From Inia geoffrensis (taxonomy: Eukaryota; Chordata; Mammalia; Artiodactyla; Iniidae), in NCBI GenBank assembly GCA_036417435.1, contig CM070899.1:67163001-67227000 (forward strand): a stretch of DNA of 64,000 bases, given 5' to 3'. The notes under the pieces are model-generated. The model was given only the letters and a program-made list of their open reading frames with translations, had not been told where the DNA came from and searched no databases. Below, in pieces: positions 33,447 to 46,097 of this stretch (its first letter is position 1; each line of letters starts with the position of its first letter). A program made the translations under genes and the position numbers.

Positions 33447-33730
33447 GAGGCCCCGTCGCGGGCCCCAGGTCCCAGGCTGTGGGCCCTCCCGCTGGGCCGC
33501 TCGGCTCGCGAAGCACGCCGGGAGTGGCGAGCGCGGCGCCCTCGAAGACCCGGCTAGCGATCTGGACACGCGCTCTTTGAGGCGGCCGCGATGCGGAGTG
33601 GGCCACCAGGCTGGCGCGATTGAGGCGGCCCTGGCGGCCTGCCTGGAACAAGCGGCGCCTCTCCCAAGTCTCTCTAAGGTTTGCGAATCGGTTGGCTTGC
33701 TGGGCCACCAACCAGGACGCTGGGTCACTA
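33420..33730. other. CpG-rich region upstream of U6 copy 2
   Basis: A dense run of CpG dinucleotides from the octamer outward, extending past the end of the inverted arm. The 203-codon minus-strand frame (33301-33912) overlaps the promoter and has no recognisable domain, so I treat it as a chance ORF in GC-rich DNA. Confidence 0.6.
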
Positions 33731-36700
33731 GGGTTCTGGATCGAGCTCGGGTCCTCCCAGCAAAATATGGAACGTGTCACCGATATTTCACCCATGACAT
33801 AGGAGCCTTGTGCCAGTTCCGGAGGCTTTGTTGAAATGGCGAAGCCCACCGTCCAGCTCTCTGGGAGATTCCTCCCAACGACTGACCACTCAGATATGAC
33901 GGTCAGCACCACACTCTAGGAGGCCCTGGGCTCTTCGCGTATTAGCGTATTAGCACACGTGTCGACCTGAGTCCATTCTGCGCAGGCGTCATTGGGATGG
34001 AGGCTGGAGCCAGCATGGGTGACCACGCCCTTCACAGGTGTGATCCCTTAGGCCGCCTTCTAGCCTGGCCTCCAACCCACTGGAACACGCTGAAGCGCAC
34101 CTGTTCGGCCTGAGAGATGGATTCAAAGAATTAAACTTAAGAGCTGAACTGGAGAATCATTCTTGTACTTAAGTATACTTCCCCACACCCAAACCCTAGC
34201 CCTATTATGCTACAAACATGCAGGGCAGATCTACCTGCAAGAAATACTGGAATGTTAGTGTTAAAACTATTCTGATATTAACTGCTGCTCAAGTTACAGT
34301 CTTACACGTAGTGAACTGAGGGCCAAAGGTGAAAGCCTTCATATATTGAAGTAAAGTGAAGGGCACAGGTTTGCCTGCGTTGTGTTAAAATGGCACCCTT
34401 AACAAGGAATATGGCATATTTATAGAATAAGTGAAGTTTTGTTTCTTTTTTCTCCTTCCTATGGTTGTCCTATCCTTTCCACAACATAATAGTTTGAAGT
34501 AAAAACCTGTGAAAGATAAGTAATTTTGAGAAGTTTTAAAATTGGTATCCAGTTTTATGGTGTACAAAAAGAAAGTAGTGTGAAACCATGTAAGAGTTTC
34601 TGGTATTGCTGAAACAAAAACAGAGAAAGGAACAGAAAGCCTATAGGGATTATTTATTGTTCAACCTTTCTTTCTCAGTGTTTATAGTTATAATTCTTTA
34701 CTTTCACAGCTTTTGAAAAGTAATAAAATATACCGTTCTTCCCCCCACCCCCAAATTAGGCAAAAAATGACAGCTGGTTGAGTTAAATTTCCCAATTACA
34801 AATAAAAAATGCTTTGATGTATTTCTTCTAATAGCCTGTCTTTCCAATAAGCATTTCAAAGCTATTAAGAAATAGTAAATTGATGTTCAATTTTATGACT
34901 TGAAGAAATATATCAAAACCCCTTCATGTTCTTACTCTCTTTAGAAACCTTACAACCAGTTTATTAAAGGATACATGATTAGAGGAATCTATAGTTGGAA
35001 GGATGGTCAGAGTTCCTGGGACATGAGCTTGATGTCTGTAACAAGTTGTAAGCTCCTTCAGTCAGCTACACTTCTGGATGACCATGTTTAAGCCAGGAAA
35101 AGGAAAAATGTTTATATTCTGAAAAGAGGAAAAATGTTTACCACAGACAGAAAAAAAGATTTGAAAGTTGACTAAAGATCAAATCCTTTGGAGGAAAAAT
35201 CTTTATAATGGCTTTAAATTATCAGATGTGTACAGAAATAGCAAAAACGCATGGTTTTAGAGTCATGGCACTTTTGAACAATGAGCTGGTAAAGAACTAG
35301 AGCAGAATTTCTCACAGGTGATAATATGCATGACCCCCTTTAAAACAATAAATTCTCTCTAGGCTCCCAGTATTCCCAAAATTACTTCTATTATATTGTT
35401 ATTTAAATATGTGTAAACATAAAACTGGGTATAAACTCATGCTTATAGCTGTTACATACTCTAAAACCAAAGCAGATTTACAAATTAAACACACAACTGC
35501 AAATCAATACAATTCAAATTTATTGCAGTGATAATGATAATGTGTTTGGCTGAAACTGAATAACCACTGTTGGATTTGATAGTGGGAAGATGTAGCCTCA
35601 GGTTCAGTTCTATACTTAATTTGTTTCTGTGTTTTGACTAATGCAGAGAATGCCAGTTCACATAAGTATGTTCTGAAAAAACTGAACCTTTGTTTACTAC
35701 CAAATTATATAGATACTGGAACATATTTTTTTGATATTGTAGCATTTTTGAAATCAGGACACAGCACACAATAGATGGGAGCTGAGACTCTGAAATAAGG
35801 TAGTTTTGGAAAATTAGGCCTCCTAATTAACATTCTGCAGTGAGCAATACTTGCTTGATGACTCTGTAAAGCTGTATTACTTATTTCAACATGGAGTTGG
35901 CATAACAGTATAATTGAAATCAGCACTAAATGCATAATCAAATTTTGCTGAAATTTAGAACAAGATTATGTGAAGTTAGTTTTAAACTCCTAGAAATACT
36001 TTTTAAACTTTTTTTTTTCAATTTCAGCCCTGAGCTCATAGACTGTTGAAGGCAAAGAAGGAACTAGGTTTCTCACAGTGTTTTGTTTATATCTGCTTGG
36101 GACTCCATTTGGACAATATTTCAACAATTGTTGGCAAGAGAGAAAAGGATTAACAGAGAGGCTATATAATCAAAATTACCCTCACCCCCAAAACAAGGCA
36201 GACAGGTTCCTACAGAGAAACAAGTCTGACACAGGCATCACAAGCCTTGTGGGTTTTCAGCAGGCTCAGCGCCATGTTTACCACGAATGAGGCTTGAGAA
36301 TGCAGAATTTCACAGAGGCAATTAGATACTGAAAATGCCTCATTTACACCATTTCAAAATTGATCATAAATCAGATTTTATTATGATTGCTTCCACTCTG
36401 TTTTCAATTTAGAATATTCAAATTACCATTAAATCTTTATTTGTATAGAATGTCCTGAAAGCATTTGGCTTTCTCTTGGTGCAAGTGCATCATTAATATT
36501 ATTCAGTCTACCTCTGTTCATTTCTCATTAGCCTCTACAAAATAGTAAATACTCAGTGGCGTGTCATTTTCTTGATGAGAAATCAAAGTATTGATTTATT
36601 AAAAAGACAAGAAACTAAAGTCTTCATCATTGAAAATGTTATTCGTATGTATGTTATTACTAGGAAATAGAAATTTTGCCTTCACAGACAACATCAGTAT

Positions 36701-37115
36701 AATAGCAGACACTGGCCATTGCTGCCATTTAGATAGTAGGACATGCCAACCAAACAGCACTGACACATTGATGGTCCCTTAGTTCAGTAAGCTGAAATGG
36801 CAAAGGTAAATGCAAATTCATATTGAAATCTTATGGCAATGCTTAGTTATAAGCTAACTTATTCAGAAGTTTGAGACTCTGCTTATTTTAATATTTTAGG
36901 ATAATCATCCAAATATAAATAGTTTCTTTTGAAAATCCTGTAGGAAAACCTCTGACCCCTGAGAATCTGTCTGAAGTCTCCAAGAGGTTCTAGATCCTAC
37001 TTTGAGAAACACAGTATAGGCTGATATAGAAAAATCTACTTTCTGGAGTTTGCGTAGCTTTGTATGTGTTCTTTACTTGAGAGGACAACTCAAGAATTAG
37101 AAATAGAAAAGGAGG
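33731..37115. other. Unique intergenic sequence
   Basis: About 3.4 kb without a recognised gene. A 13-bp match to the U6 3' end occurs at 33763. A possible hAT end with CCTACTTTGAGAAACACAG lies near 36995. The rest is AT-rich and featureless by eye. Confidence 0.4.
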
Positions 37116-37119
37116 GGGT

Positions 37120-37340
37120 CATAGTTATTGAGCGCCAACTACTTGGTAGGCATTTTACATACAAGATTGCATTTAATGTTTGCAATTATTCTGAGGGGTA
37201 GGTATTATCCCATTCTACAGCTGAGGAAATTGATGCTCAAAGGAATTATGTGCCTTGGGTAAATTCATATGGGTAATAATATTGGACTGGGGGAAGCCAG
37301 AACTCAAATTCAGTTTCCTCAGAACCCAAATCCACGCTCC
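37120..37340 (-). mobile_element. MIR SINE
   Basis: The plus strand reads TTATTGAGCGCCAACTAC, TACAGCTGAGGAAATTGATG and CCAGAACTCAAATTCAG, the reverse complement of a nearly complete MIR. Confidence 0.8.
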
Positions 37341-38085
37341 TTCTTACTCTATAATTTTATTTAACATGAGAGGAATCCTAATATAGCTTTAACCAGGAAA
37401 ATCTTTATAAACTATTTAAAAATTCTTGGGCAATCAATACGTAGATCATAATAAGAGGAAAAACTTCAGTCAACTCTAGGTGTTCTGTTTCTAGCTTATG
37501 AAGGAAAAAAATTGTCTCAACAGCTTACTTTTATCTTCCAAAATGTTCTGGGTTATGTTTCTTAGACCACTGAAGCTAACTTATGAATTAAAGGTAATAT
37601 AATTGTTGTGGTCAAGAAAAAATAAAAACAGAAGAAAAAAAGCCTGTGACCATAAAAAACAATAATAAAATGGCACAAGCCAGGATTTGTGCCCATGTTG
37701 TCCTCCATTAAAACAAGCGATTCAGAATTGCCTTTAGTGGTCAGTTCTTTCAAAAAAATTAAGCAAAATAAAATAAAATTCAGTGTTTGAAAAATAATTG
37801 AATAAAATAAATAATAACTCAATTATTTGAATGCATGTTTTATCAACTAAAATCAGCTTTCTGTTTTAGGTAGTAAGCTTTTGTTTTAATCAAATATTTT
37901 TCATTAATGAACCTCAGTAGAGTCACATAGAGTTCTAGCATTTCTGAGAGCTCCTAAAAAGGTAGGTAAAACGCAGGTTTTTTTTTTAATACACAAAAAT
38001 TAATTAGAGATGGAGATTCTACAGGAAATAGGAAAATAGTTTTGCAACGTTAGGGTTAGCAAAGCTTTCTAAGATAGGGCACAGA
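37341..38085. other. AT-rich intergenic sequence
   Basis: No gene or repeat recognised. Confidence 0.4.
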
Positions 38086-38089
38086 AAGC

Positions 38090-39145
38090 AGAAACCATTA
38101 AAAAGTTGATAACTGGACTTCATCAAAATTAAAAATTTTTGCTCATAAAAAGACACCATTAAAAAAAAACAGGTAATCTAGAGGCTGGGAGAAAATATTC
38201 AGGAAAATTTAGCAATGAGATATCCGGAAAAGGACATGTACCTAGAATAAATCAGGAACTCTTAGAACTCAACAATAAAAAGAACAACCCAAATAAAATG
38301 TGGCCAAAAGACTTAAACAGACACTTCACAAAAAAAGATATACAAATGGCTAATTAGCAAATAAAAAGATGCTCAACATCATTGATCATCAGCAAACTGT
38401 TAGTTAATACACAATGAATACTATTTCATACCTATTAGAATGGCTAAAATGTAAAAGATTGATAATACCAAATATTGGCAATTATGTGGAGCAACTAAGA
38501 ACTCTCATATATTGTTGGTGGGAGTATAAAATGATACAACGTTCAAAGAACTGCTTGGCAGTTTCATATAAAGATAACCATACACTGACACTGTGAACCA
38601 TCAATTCCACTTCTATGTATTTGTCCATGAAAAATTAAGACATATGTCCACAAAGATTTGTATAAGAAAGTTTGTAACTGCTTTACTCCTAATAGTTCCA
38701 AACTGGAACCAGCCCAAATGTTTTCCATCAACAGGAAACTGGATAAGTTGTAGTATATTAATACAATGGAATACTACTCAGCAATAAAAAGGATCATATC
38801 ACTGATATGCGTATCAGCCTGGATGAATTTTACAGGTAAATTGTACAAAAGAAGCCAAACATAAAAGAATACATTTGTATGACTTCTTTCATATAAAGTT
38901 TAAGAACAAGCAATGCTAACCTAATAGTCATAGAAATCAGAACAGCCATTGCTTAGCGGGGAGAGAGAAATGGGGAATGGACTGAATGTGGTACAGGGGA
39001 ACTTTCTGAAATGATGTAAAGTTCTATATCTTGATCAGTATGTGGGTTATGTGGGTGTATACATTTGTCAAAACATATCAACTATACACAAGAAATGTGT
39101 GCATCTCACCATTATCAATTATACTGCAATAAAAAAGCATGCTTC
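38090..39145 (+). mobile_element. Ancient L1 3' end (ORF2 C-terminus and 3'UTR)
   Basis: It contains CTGGACTTCATCAAAATTAA, CAACCCAAATAAAATG, ATATTGTTGGTGGGAGTATA, GGAATACTACTCAGCAATAA and the terminal ATTATACTGCAATAAAAAAG, the order of an old L1 3' end. Stops throughout. Confidence 0.85.
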
Positions 39146-39360
39146 CATAAAAAAGAAAGCAGCAAGAACAAAAGAATTGTTGCTGAAATCTAATGCCAAA
39201 GGGTTTGCTGTTTTTAACCAGTGTTCCTGGAACTTTATCTATACTCCCTTACTAGACATATATTGATCCCATCTAATAACAAGGCACTTAGTAAAGCTGG
39301 TAGATACTGCCTTTGTGGAGGCTTCATCAAGATGAATTAATTGATAGGTATACTTTTGGT

Positions 39361-39688
39361 ACTTCCCTGGTGGCGCAGTGGTTAAGAATCCGCTTGCGAA
39401 TGCAGGAGATACAAGTTTGAGCCCTCGTCCAGGAAGATCCCACATGCCAAGGAGCGACTAAACCCATGTGCCACAACTACTGAGCCTGAGCCCTAGAGCC
39501 CGTGTGCCACAACTACTGAAGCCCGTGCACCTGGAGCCCATGCTCCGCAACAGACGAAGCCACCACAATGAGAAGCCCGTGCACCACAACAAAGAGTAGC
39601 CCCTGCTCACTGCAACTATTAGAGAAAGCCCATATGCAGCAAGCAAGACCCAACACAGCCAAAAATAAATAAATATTTTTTTAAAAAA
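39361..39688 (+). mobile_element. CHR SINE, long form
   Basis: It starts ACTTCCCTGGTGGCGCAGTG, carries repeated GTGCCACAACTACTGA units, and ends CCCAACACAGCCAAAAATAA with a TAAA-rich tail. Flanks GATAGGTATACTT and GATAAATATACTT form an imperfect target-site duplication. Confidence 0.93.
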
Positions 39689-39744
39689 GAAATAGATAAA
39701 TATACTTCTAAAGTAGTACACTGAGTATCTTTCAACTTACATTA

Positions 39745-39930
39745 ATTCCTTTATTTAATAAATAGTTATTGAGCACCTATTGTGTGGCAGGTAATGTTCT
39801 AAGAACCAGGGGTAGAGCAGTGACCATGGAGTTTCACTTGAGTGTGGAAGAGACAGAGGTTTTAAAAGTATTCAAATAAATAAATGGGGTAATTTCAGAT
39901 GGTGATAAATGCAATGAGGAAAATGAAATA
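39745..39930. repeat. Ancient interspersed repeat, relative of 13385-13520
   Basis: TTATTGAGCACCTATTGTGT, GGGGTAGAGCAGTGACCATG and GATGGTGATAAATGCAATGA follow the same word order as the repeat at 13385, extended further. Class not assigned. Confidence 0.55.
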
Positions 39931-41620
39931 TTTGACCACATTTTACTCATTTCTGAGGCAGGGTGTGTGAATCACGTTATTTGCCTGTCAAACTGCATGT
40001 CACATTTAGCTCTGTTATGATTTCAAATATCAATTCTCAAATACTTTTGCTCTCACTCTATGAAGAAAACACATTTTCAAAACATGAGAACATGAAGGCC
40101 TGTTTCACTGGTGCACATTTATGTACATTTTCTCACACACTCTTAAAAAGGACAGATTGACAATTCACCAAATCATTACACATAAATTAAAAGCATATGG
40201 ACTGTGCATTTAAGTGAAGAACACCACACTGTTAAGATCCACTATCATCCCTCAGCTTCACTGGAAACTCCCACTTTCTCCTCAAGGCTTGAATATTTAA
40301 GAAGGTATACTAGTAAGTGACTAGGGATTTCTAAAACCTACTGGCTTGAAATGACCCATGAAAATCATACTACATACCAAGCCCTCATTCATATAACATG
40401 TACGGTATAGGGAATAAAAGTTTCAGACTCTAAAGTCTTAGCAACTAGTTCACTGGAATTGTTCTAGAGTCATGCAGTTGAGCCACAGGATTTCACTAGT
40501 TTAAGCCATCTGTTACCACACCATAGTATTGTTGCTTTTGATGTCTTAAAGTTTATTTTGGTTCTCATCAGTGGAGGAACAGAAAGAGATTGTAGCCATT
40601 GGTGTTTTAGCTTTGTTTGACATTGATGAAAAGCTAAAATTGTATTAGTCTCAACTACGGTAGATCAACCCTTGTCCTAAAAACAACTTTCCCAAAGTCA
40701 GGTAGGCCTGTGCAAGCCAAAATGTGGGTGAAATTATTTCCTATAATTTTAGTTTCTATGATGCTTTATATCATTTTGAGAAATGGTGTTTTCTTTCATT
40801 AGTAAACCCTATTAGCACTACAGGGAAAACAATGGGTGACAAGCATCTTTAATGTCACCTGCTTAGAAACAGAGACCATGCCAAAGGGCAGTGTGGTCTG
40901 CCCAGTGGCTCACTGGCAGAACTGAAATTAAACCAGAGAGTGCTGAACTTTCCATTTTGGGCTAATCTTCTAGCATCTCCTCTAAGCTACACAATTCATA
41001 TGAAAGAAAAACTTTTGCTGATTGTCAGTGGAGTCTACACATGATGAAAATCAACATTTATGTTCATTCACCTTTCAAAATAATGATGGTAACGATGATG
41101 ATAGCTCTTGAGAAACCATGAAGCAGGTATTCAAGCGAAAGCAAGCAATTAAAGAGAAGGACAACTGGGGCTGCATAGTCACCTGAACAAAAGACAATTA
41201 AGAATCAAAATGATAAATAGTAATAAGAGTAAAAATGGGCTCATACAATTTATATGGTGAGGCTGAGGGGTTTATTTTATTTTATGAAAATATATCCACA
41301 GTGTTAGTATTCACATGAATAAATAATAAAATTCAATTTGTTTTATCTTTTTGAGCAGAGTGAGGTTGATGGCAGAGACAGAAGAATGCCTGTGATCAAA
41401 TCTCACTCCATGTCTTCTATCCGAAGTGTTTTACATTCTAGGCTAAGAAAACAAGGCCAAATCATACAATCATGTATTGGAGGGCATACATAAATGGTGT
41501 CTGAAGTCACCCTAATATGTTTTATCCTCCTGACTCCTTTCTAATTCTGAGAGTCATGGTCAGTAAGGACCTCTTTTCTATCCATCACATGGTTAAGGCC
41601 TGTGGGGTTGTTAGGAACAT
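39931..41620. other. Unique intergenic sequence
   Basis: No gene or clear repeat recognised. Confidence 0.4.
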
Positions 41621-41624
41621 TAAG

Positions 41625-41825
41625 TTTTGGGGCAGGCATATCTGGATTTGAATCTCAACTGTGCCATTTACTAGTGTGATCCTGGGTTAGTTGTTTGGTT
41701 GTACTTTCCCACAGTTCCTCGAATTGGGAATAATACCAATCTCATTACCTTATTGTAAGATTAAAATAAGATGATGTATGAAACATGCCTGGCCTATGAA
41801 AGGTACTTAAATAACTTGGCTCATT
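41625..41825 (+). mobile_element. MIR SINE
   Basis: TCTGGATTTGAATCTCAACT, TGTGCCATTTACTAGTGTGA and GCCTGGCCTATGAAAGGTAC match a near-complete MIR in order. Confidence 0.82.
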
Positions 41826-41839
41826 TCCCCTCTGCTTCT

Positions 41840-42012
41840 TTCTCGTAAGTCTTATCACACATTGCTCATATAATGTTATCTTGCTGTTTACCCCTCCTTA
41901 GATTATAACCTCCTCAATAGTGAGGATGGCAGATCATTCCTTTTTGCGTCCTCTGGCGCCCACCACATAGTGCCTTAAACAGAGGAGGCACTTGGAAACT
42001 ATATATTGAATT
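41840..42012 (+). mobile_element. L2 LINE 3' end
   Basis: TAGATTATAACCTCCTCAAT, then CACCACATAGTGCCTTAAAC and a TGAATTTT end match the L2 3'UTR order. Old mammalian LINE. Confidence 0.75.
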
Positions 42013-42650
42013 TTACTTCTTGTAACTCAGCTTACACTCAGCAATTTAATGAAATAAAACCATGGTCAAAATGTCTAGTGATATTTCTTTTCTCCTGTAG
42101 AGAGGTTGCTTTTATTTTTAGAAGTGTCTTTCTGGAGCATTCACTTAGATTGATGGCTGTTTCCTTCAGACAGGCAGTCTTCCCAGTCTTACCTGGGAAG
42201 GTGGGCTATCTATTTTGGATGGGGCTATCACCATTCAGCTGAGGCTTTGCTTTTGTCTTGAAATTAGTTTGTGACATACATGTTTAGATGAGTTTTCCAG
42301 TGAAACAGGAGGAGCCCGAGGAGTAAATCAGCCAAACTATTCCACCTTTTGTCAACTAAACATCGATTAGCTGCAATTTACAGTACAGCTGACTATACGT
42401 ACACATGATACATTTTTAATAATTCATAAGAATTTTGGTGAGCCCTAAATGTGTTCAAAATGCTTTGATCCACGGAAATTTATTTTTTCAAGTTCTCCAT
42501 AGATAAAGTAAATGGCAATTATGCAAATACTTTAAAGAGGCAAATTCAAATCAGTCACTTGGGGCTATGCCTTGTACATTTTACCTTGGGAAAAAATGTA
42601 AATAAATTAATAGTCTTGAATATTTAGGAATTAAGTGCAACTTTTCTTTC
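42013..42650. other. Unique intergenic sequence
   Basis: No gene or clear repeat recognised. Confidence 0.4.
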
Positions 42651-42659
42651 CTTTATCTT

Positions 42660-42780
42660 TCTCTTTGGCTCTTTGCCCTTAGAGACTACTTCAGTTTTCT
42701 CACAAGTCTATTTCAAGGATGAAATGATGTAAATATATACAATGCCCAAAACAGCGCCCACCGCACAGTACAGGCTGGAG
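42660..42780 (+). mobile_element. MIR-like fragment
   Basis: CTTCAGTTTTCTCACAAG, GATGAAATGATGTAAATAT and ACAGCGCCCACCGCACAGTA keep the order of the MIR 3' half. Confidence 0.5.
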
Positions 42781-43011
42781 GTGGGGCAGCTGGGCAGCTG
42801 ATATTGCCATTCAAGGCACAGCCTAAGCCTGAGTTTCCCTTTCAGGAGAAAGGAGAGTTCTCAACAACAATCTAGTAAGGAATTTCCCAATCCCCTTCTC
42901 TCTGAGCCCACAGACATTCCGAAGACCTTTGAGTCAAAATACTGTAAGAATTCTGGTCACTGTAAATTTCATCAATATCTTGAAACAAACAAATAAAAAT
43001 ATTACCTAGAA

Positions 43012-43111
43012 GGGGAGTTCCCTGGTGGTCCAGTGGTTAGGACTCAGAGCTCTCACTGCTGGTTGGGGAACTGAAATCGCCCTGTGTGGGGCTGCCAAAA
43101 AAAAAAAAAAA
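43012..43111 (+). mobile_element. CHR-related SINE, internally deleted
   Basis: It begins GGGGAGTTCCCTGGTGGTCC and ends with a 15-nt A tail after GGGGCTGCC. At about 100 bp it is shorter than its relatives. Flanks with ATTACCT on both sides suggest a target-site duplication. Confidence 0.8.
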
Positions 43112-43651
43112 GACTAACAATTACCTTGAAAAGGAAAGCAAGGAAGCAACTATCATAGGTGGAGGGGTGGGGAGCATTCAGGGGTTTTCTGGGAGCTGCC
43201 AGTGTTCTGGATCTGAGTAGTGGTTTGATTTTGGTTTGATTTTGTGATGATTAAGGTATACATTACTATTTTATGCACTTTTTATGTATATGTGTTATAT
43301 TTCACAATGGACAAGGCTTAAAATGAGAGGTGTGTGTGTGTGTATGTCTCAAACAAACAAAAAATATGTATCTTCTTGCATTTTTAGGGTGTTTCATATC
43401 ACTGTTTTCAAACAGGTGGCACACTGTTCATCAGACAGAACTTCTTCTATTGGACCCAAAGGTATGAAAAGACTTGTTTGAGGTCACATTCTTGTCTGAG
43501 GCTAGTTCCTGATAGAGTCTAGTGCTTAGGACTAAGTTGTCCTAAGTTGTTTAGTGTTCTTTTCATTTCCCCAAACTTTCTTCCAAACCAGGGTGTGCAC
43601 TTTACACGTCAATATTATGCAAACTAATGAAATCTTAGATCATTTTTTTTT

Positions 43652-45146
43652 CAGGTGGTGAATAAGGCAAGGGTTTTATTTTTTTATACAGGTTTTTATT
43701 ATCCATTTTATACATATTAGTGTATATATGTCAATCTCAATCGCCCAATTCATCACACCACCACGCCCATGTCACTTTCCCTCGTTGGTGTCCATATGTT
43801 TGTTCTCTACATCTGTGTCTCTATTTCTGCCCTGCAAACAGGTTCATCTGTACCATTTTTCTAGGTTGCACATATATGCATTAATATACAATATTTGTTT
43901 TTCTCTTTCTGACATATTTCACTCTGTATGACAGTCTCTAGACCCATCCACATCTCTACAAATGACCCAATTTCGTTCCCTTTTATGGCTGAGTAATATT
44001 CCACTGTATATATGTACAACATCTTCTTTATCCATTCATCTGTTGATGGGCATTTAGGTTGCTACCATGACCTGGCTATTGTAAATAATGCTGCAATGAA
44101 TATTGGGGTGCATGTGTCTTTTTGAATTATGGTTTTCTCTGGGTGTATGCCCAGTAGTGGGATTGCTGGGTCATATGGTAAGTCTATTTTTAGTTTTTTA
44201 AGGAATCTCCATACTGTTCTCCACAGTGGCTGTATCAATTTACATTCCCACCAACAGTGAAAGAGGGTTCCATTTTCTCCACGCCCCCTCCAGCATTTGT
44301 TGTTTGTAGATTTTTCTGATGATGCCTGTTCTAACTGGTGTGAGGTGATACCTCATTGTAGTTTTGATTTGCATTTCTCTAATAATTTGTAATGTTGAGC
44401 AGCTTTTCATGTGCTTCTTGGCCATCTGTATGTCTTCTTTGGAGAAATGTCTATTTAAGTCTTCTGCCCATACTCGGATTGGGCTGTTTATTTGATATTG
44501 AGCTGCATGAGCTGCTTGTAATTTTGGAGATTAATCCTTTGTCAGTTGCTTCATTTGCAAATATTTCCTTCCATTCTGAGGCTTGTCTTTTCGTCCTGGT
44601 TATGGTTTCCTTTGCTGTGCAAAAGCTTTTAAGTTTCATTGGGTCCTATTTGTTTATTTTTGTTTTTATTTCCATTACTCTGGGAGGTGGATCAAAAAAG
44701 ATCTTGCTGTGATTTATGCCAAAGAGTGTTCTTCCTATGTCTTCCTCTAAGAGATTTACAGTGTCCGGTCTTATATTTAGGTCTCTAATCCACTTTGAGT
44801 TTATTTTTGTGTATGGTGTTAGGGAGTGTTCTAGTTTCATTCTTTTACATGTAGCTATCCAGGTTTCCAGCACCACTTATTGAAGAGACTGTCTTTTCTA
44901 CATTGTGTATCCTTGCGTCCTTTGTCATAGATTAGTTGACCATAGGTGCGTGAGTTTATCTCTGGGCTTTCTATCCTGTTCCATTGATCTATATTTCTGT
45001 TTTTGTGCCAGTACCAGACTGTCTTGATTACTGTAGCTTTGTAGTATAGTCTGAAGTCAGGGAGTCTGATTCCCCCAGCTCCGTTTTTTTCCCTCAAGAC
45101 TGCTTTGGCTATTCGGGGTCTTTTGTGTCTCCATACAAATTTTAAG
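43652..45146 (-). mobile_element. L1 3' fragment, minus strand, with extra 3' sequence
   Basis: 5'-truncated L1: minus-strand ORF2 C-terminal sequence (45110-44240 region, with [20 protein letters not shown] readable) and a 3'UTR down to about 43686. The target-site duplication ATGAAATCTTAGATCATTTT occurs at 43627 and 45147. Between the L1's own A run and the final A run lie about 25 bases of non-L1 sequence (43652-43677). Frames are broken by several stops. Confidence 0.92.
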
Positions 45147-45169
45147 ATGAAATCTTAGATCATTTTTTA

Positions 45170-45640
45170 AAATATGAAATATTTCAAACATATACACAAG
45201 TATTGAGAATAATTTAAGAAAACCCTATATATAAAATCTTATTTGCCCAACGTGCTTCAAACTTTTCAAAAGTAACATTACAGATATATCTTAGACCCAC
45301 TGTGTATCTCTCTCAGCTGCCATTCTTCCTTTCTAAATTCCAATTTTCATGAGTTTAAAAAATAATTTTCCATATACACATATATATGTATCCATAAGTA
45401 ATACATAGTCTTCTTTGGCAGATTTCAAAACTTTATTTAAATTGTATCATATTAGAATGTCCTTCTGCAACTTTTTGCTTTGTTTTGGCTTAAAATTATA
45501 TTTTTTATGTTTAACCATGCTAATACATGTAGCTATTGGGTAGTATTCCTTTCCTGGATATGTCACTGTTTTTTGGTTTATTCACTCTCGCATAAAGAAT
45601 ACTTAGGTTGTATCGATTATTTTGCTGCTAAAAACATCCT
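45170..45640. other. AT-rich intergenic sequence
   Basis: No gene recognised. The region has a decayed L1-like flavour but nothing assignable. Confidence 0.35.
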
Positions 45641-45646
45641 TATAGA

Positions 45647-45845
45647 ACAGGGATTGTCAAACTATAACCCAATGGGCCAAATACAACCTACCACCTATTT
45701 TTATATGTCCCATGAGCTAAGAATAACTTTTACATTTTTTAATAGTTGAAAAAAAATCAAAGAATAGTATTTTATGACACATGAAAGTTGTATAAAATTC
45801 AAATCGCAGTGTCCATATATAAAGTTTAATTGGAACACATATATA
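45647..45845. mobile_element. hAT (Charlie-type) element fragment
   Basis: It begins ACAGGGATTGTCAAACTATA with GGGCCAAATACAACC, and contains GAGCTAAGAATAACTTTTAC and AGTTTAATTGGAACACA. Same family as the elements at 1531 and 62255, but a longer internal variant. Confidence 0.7.
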
Positions 45846-46097
45846 AAATGGTAATTCAAAATAAGATACTGGCATAAAGCTGAGACTTTGAGAGGTGTCA
45901 TTCTAATGGAGGGATAAACTTGGGCAAAACCCCATCACATAGAGGAAGATAGTTAGGAAATATGCCAGTCTCAATCTTATTTCTGAATAGAGTCAGGAAA
46001 ATGTTCTCCAAAGATTTCCTAATCACAAGTCTGCCTTCATCTAGGTTACAGGCAAGAATTTATATTAAACTGAAAGTTTAGTTTAAAGTGATGCTAT

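Larger units (their letters stand above)
33086..33602 (-). repeat. Right arm of the U6 inverted duplication
   Basis: Reverse-complement counterpart of 31544-32095, covering 3' flank, U6 gene, promoter and GC-rich upstream region. Conservation reaches the CACTCCGCA word near 33594-33602 and fades beyond it. Confidence 0.85.

Noticed and set aside
33301..33912. 203-codon minus-strand frame and 139-codon plus-strand frame near U6 copy 2
   Set aside because: Same reason: GC-rich DNA overlapping the promoter elements, no recognisable domain. The matching part of the left arm does not preserve the frame.
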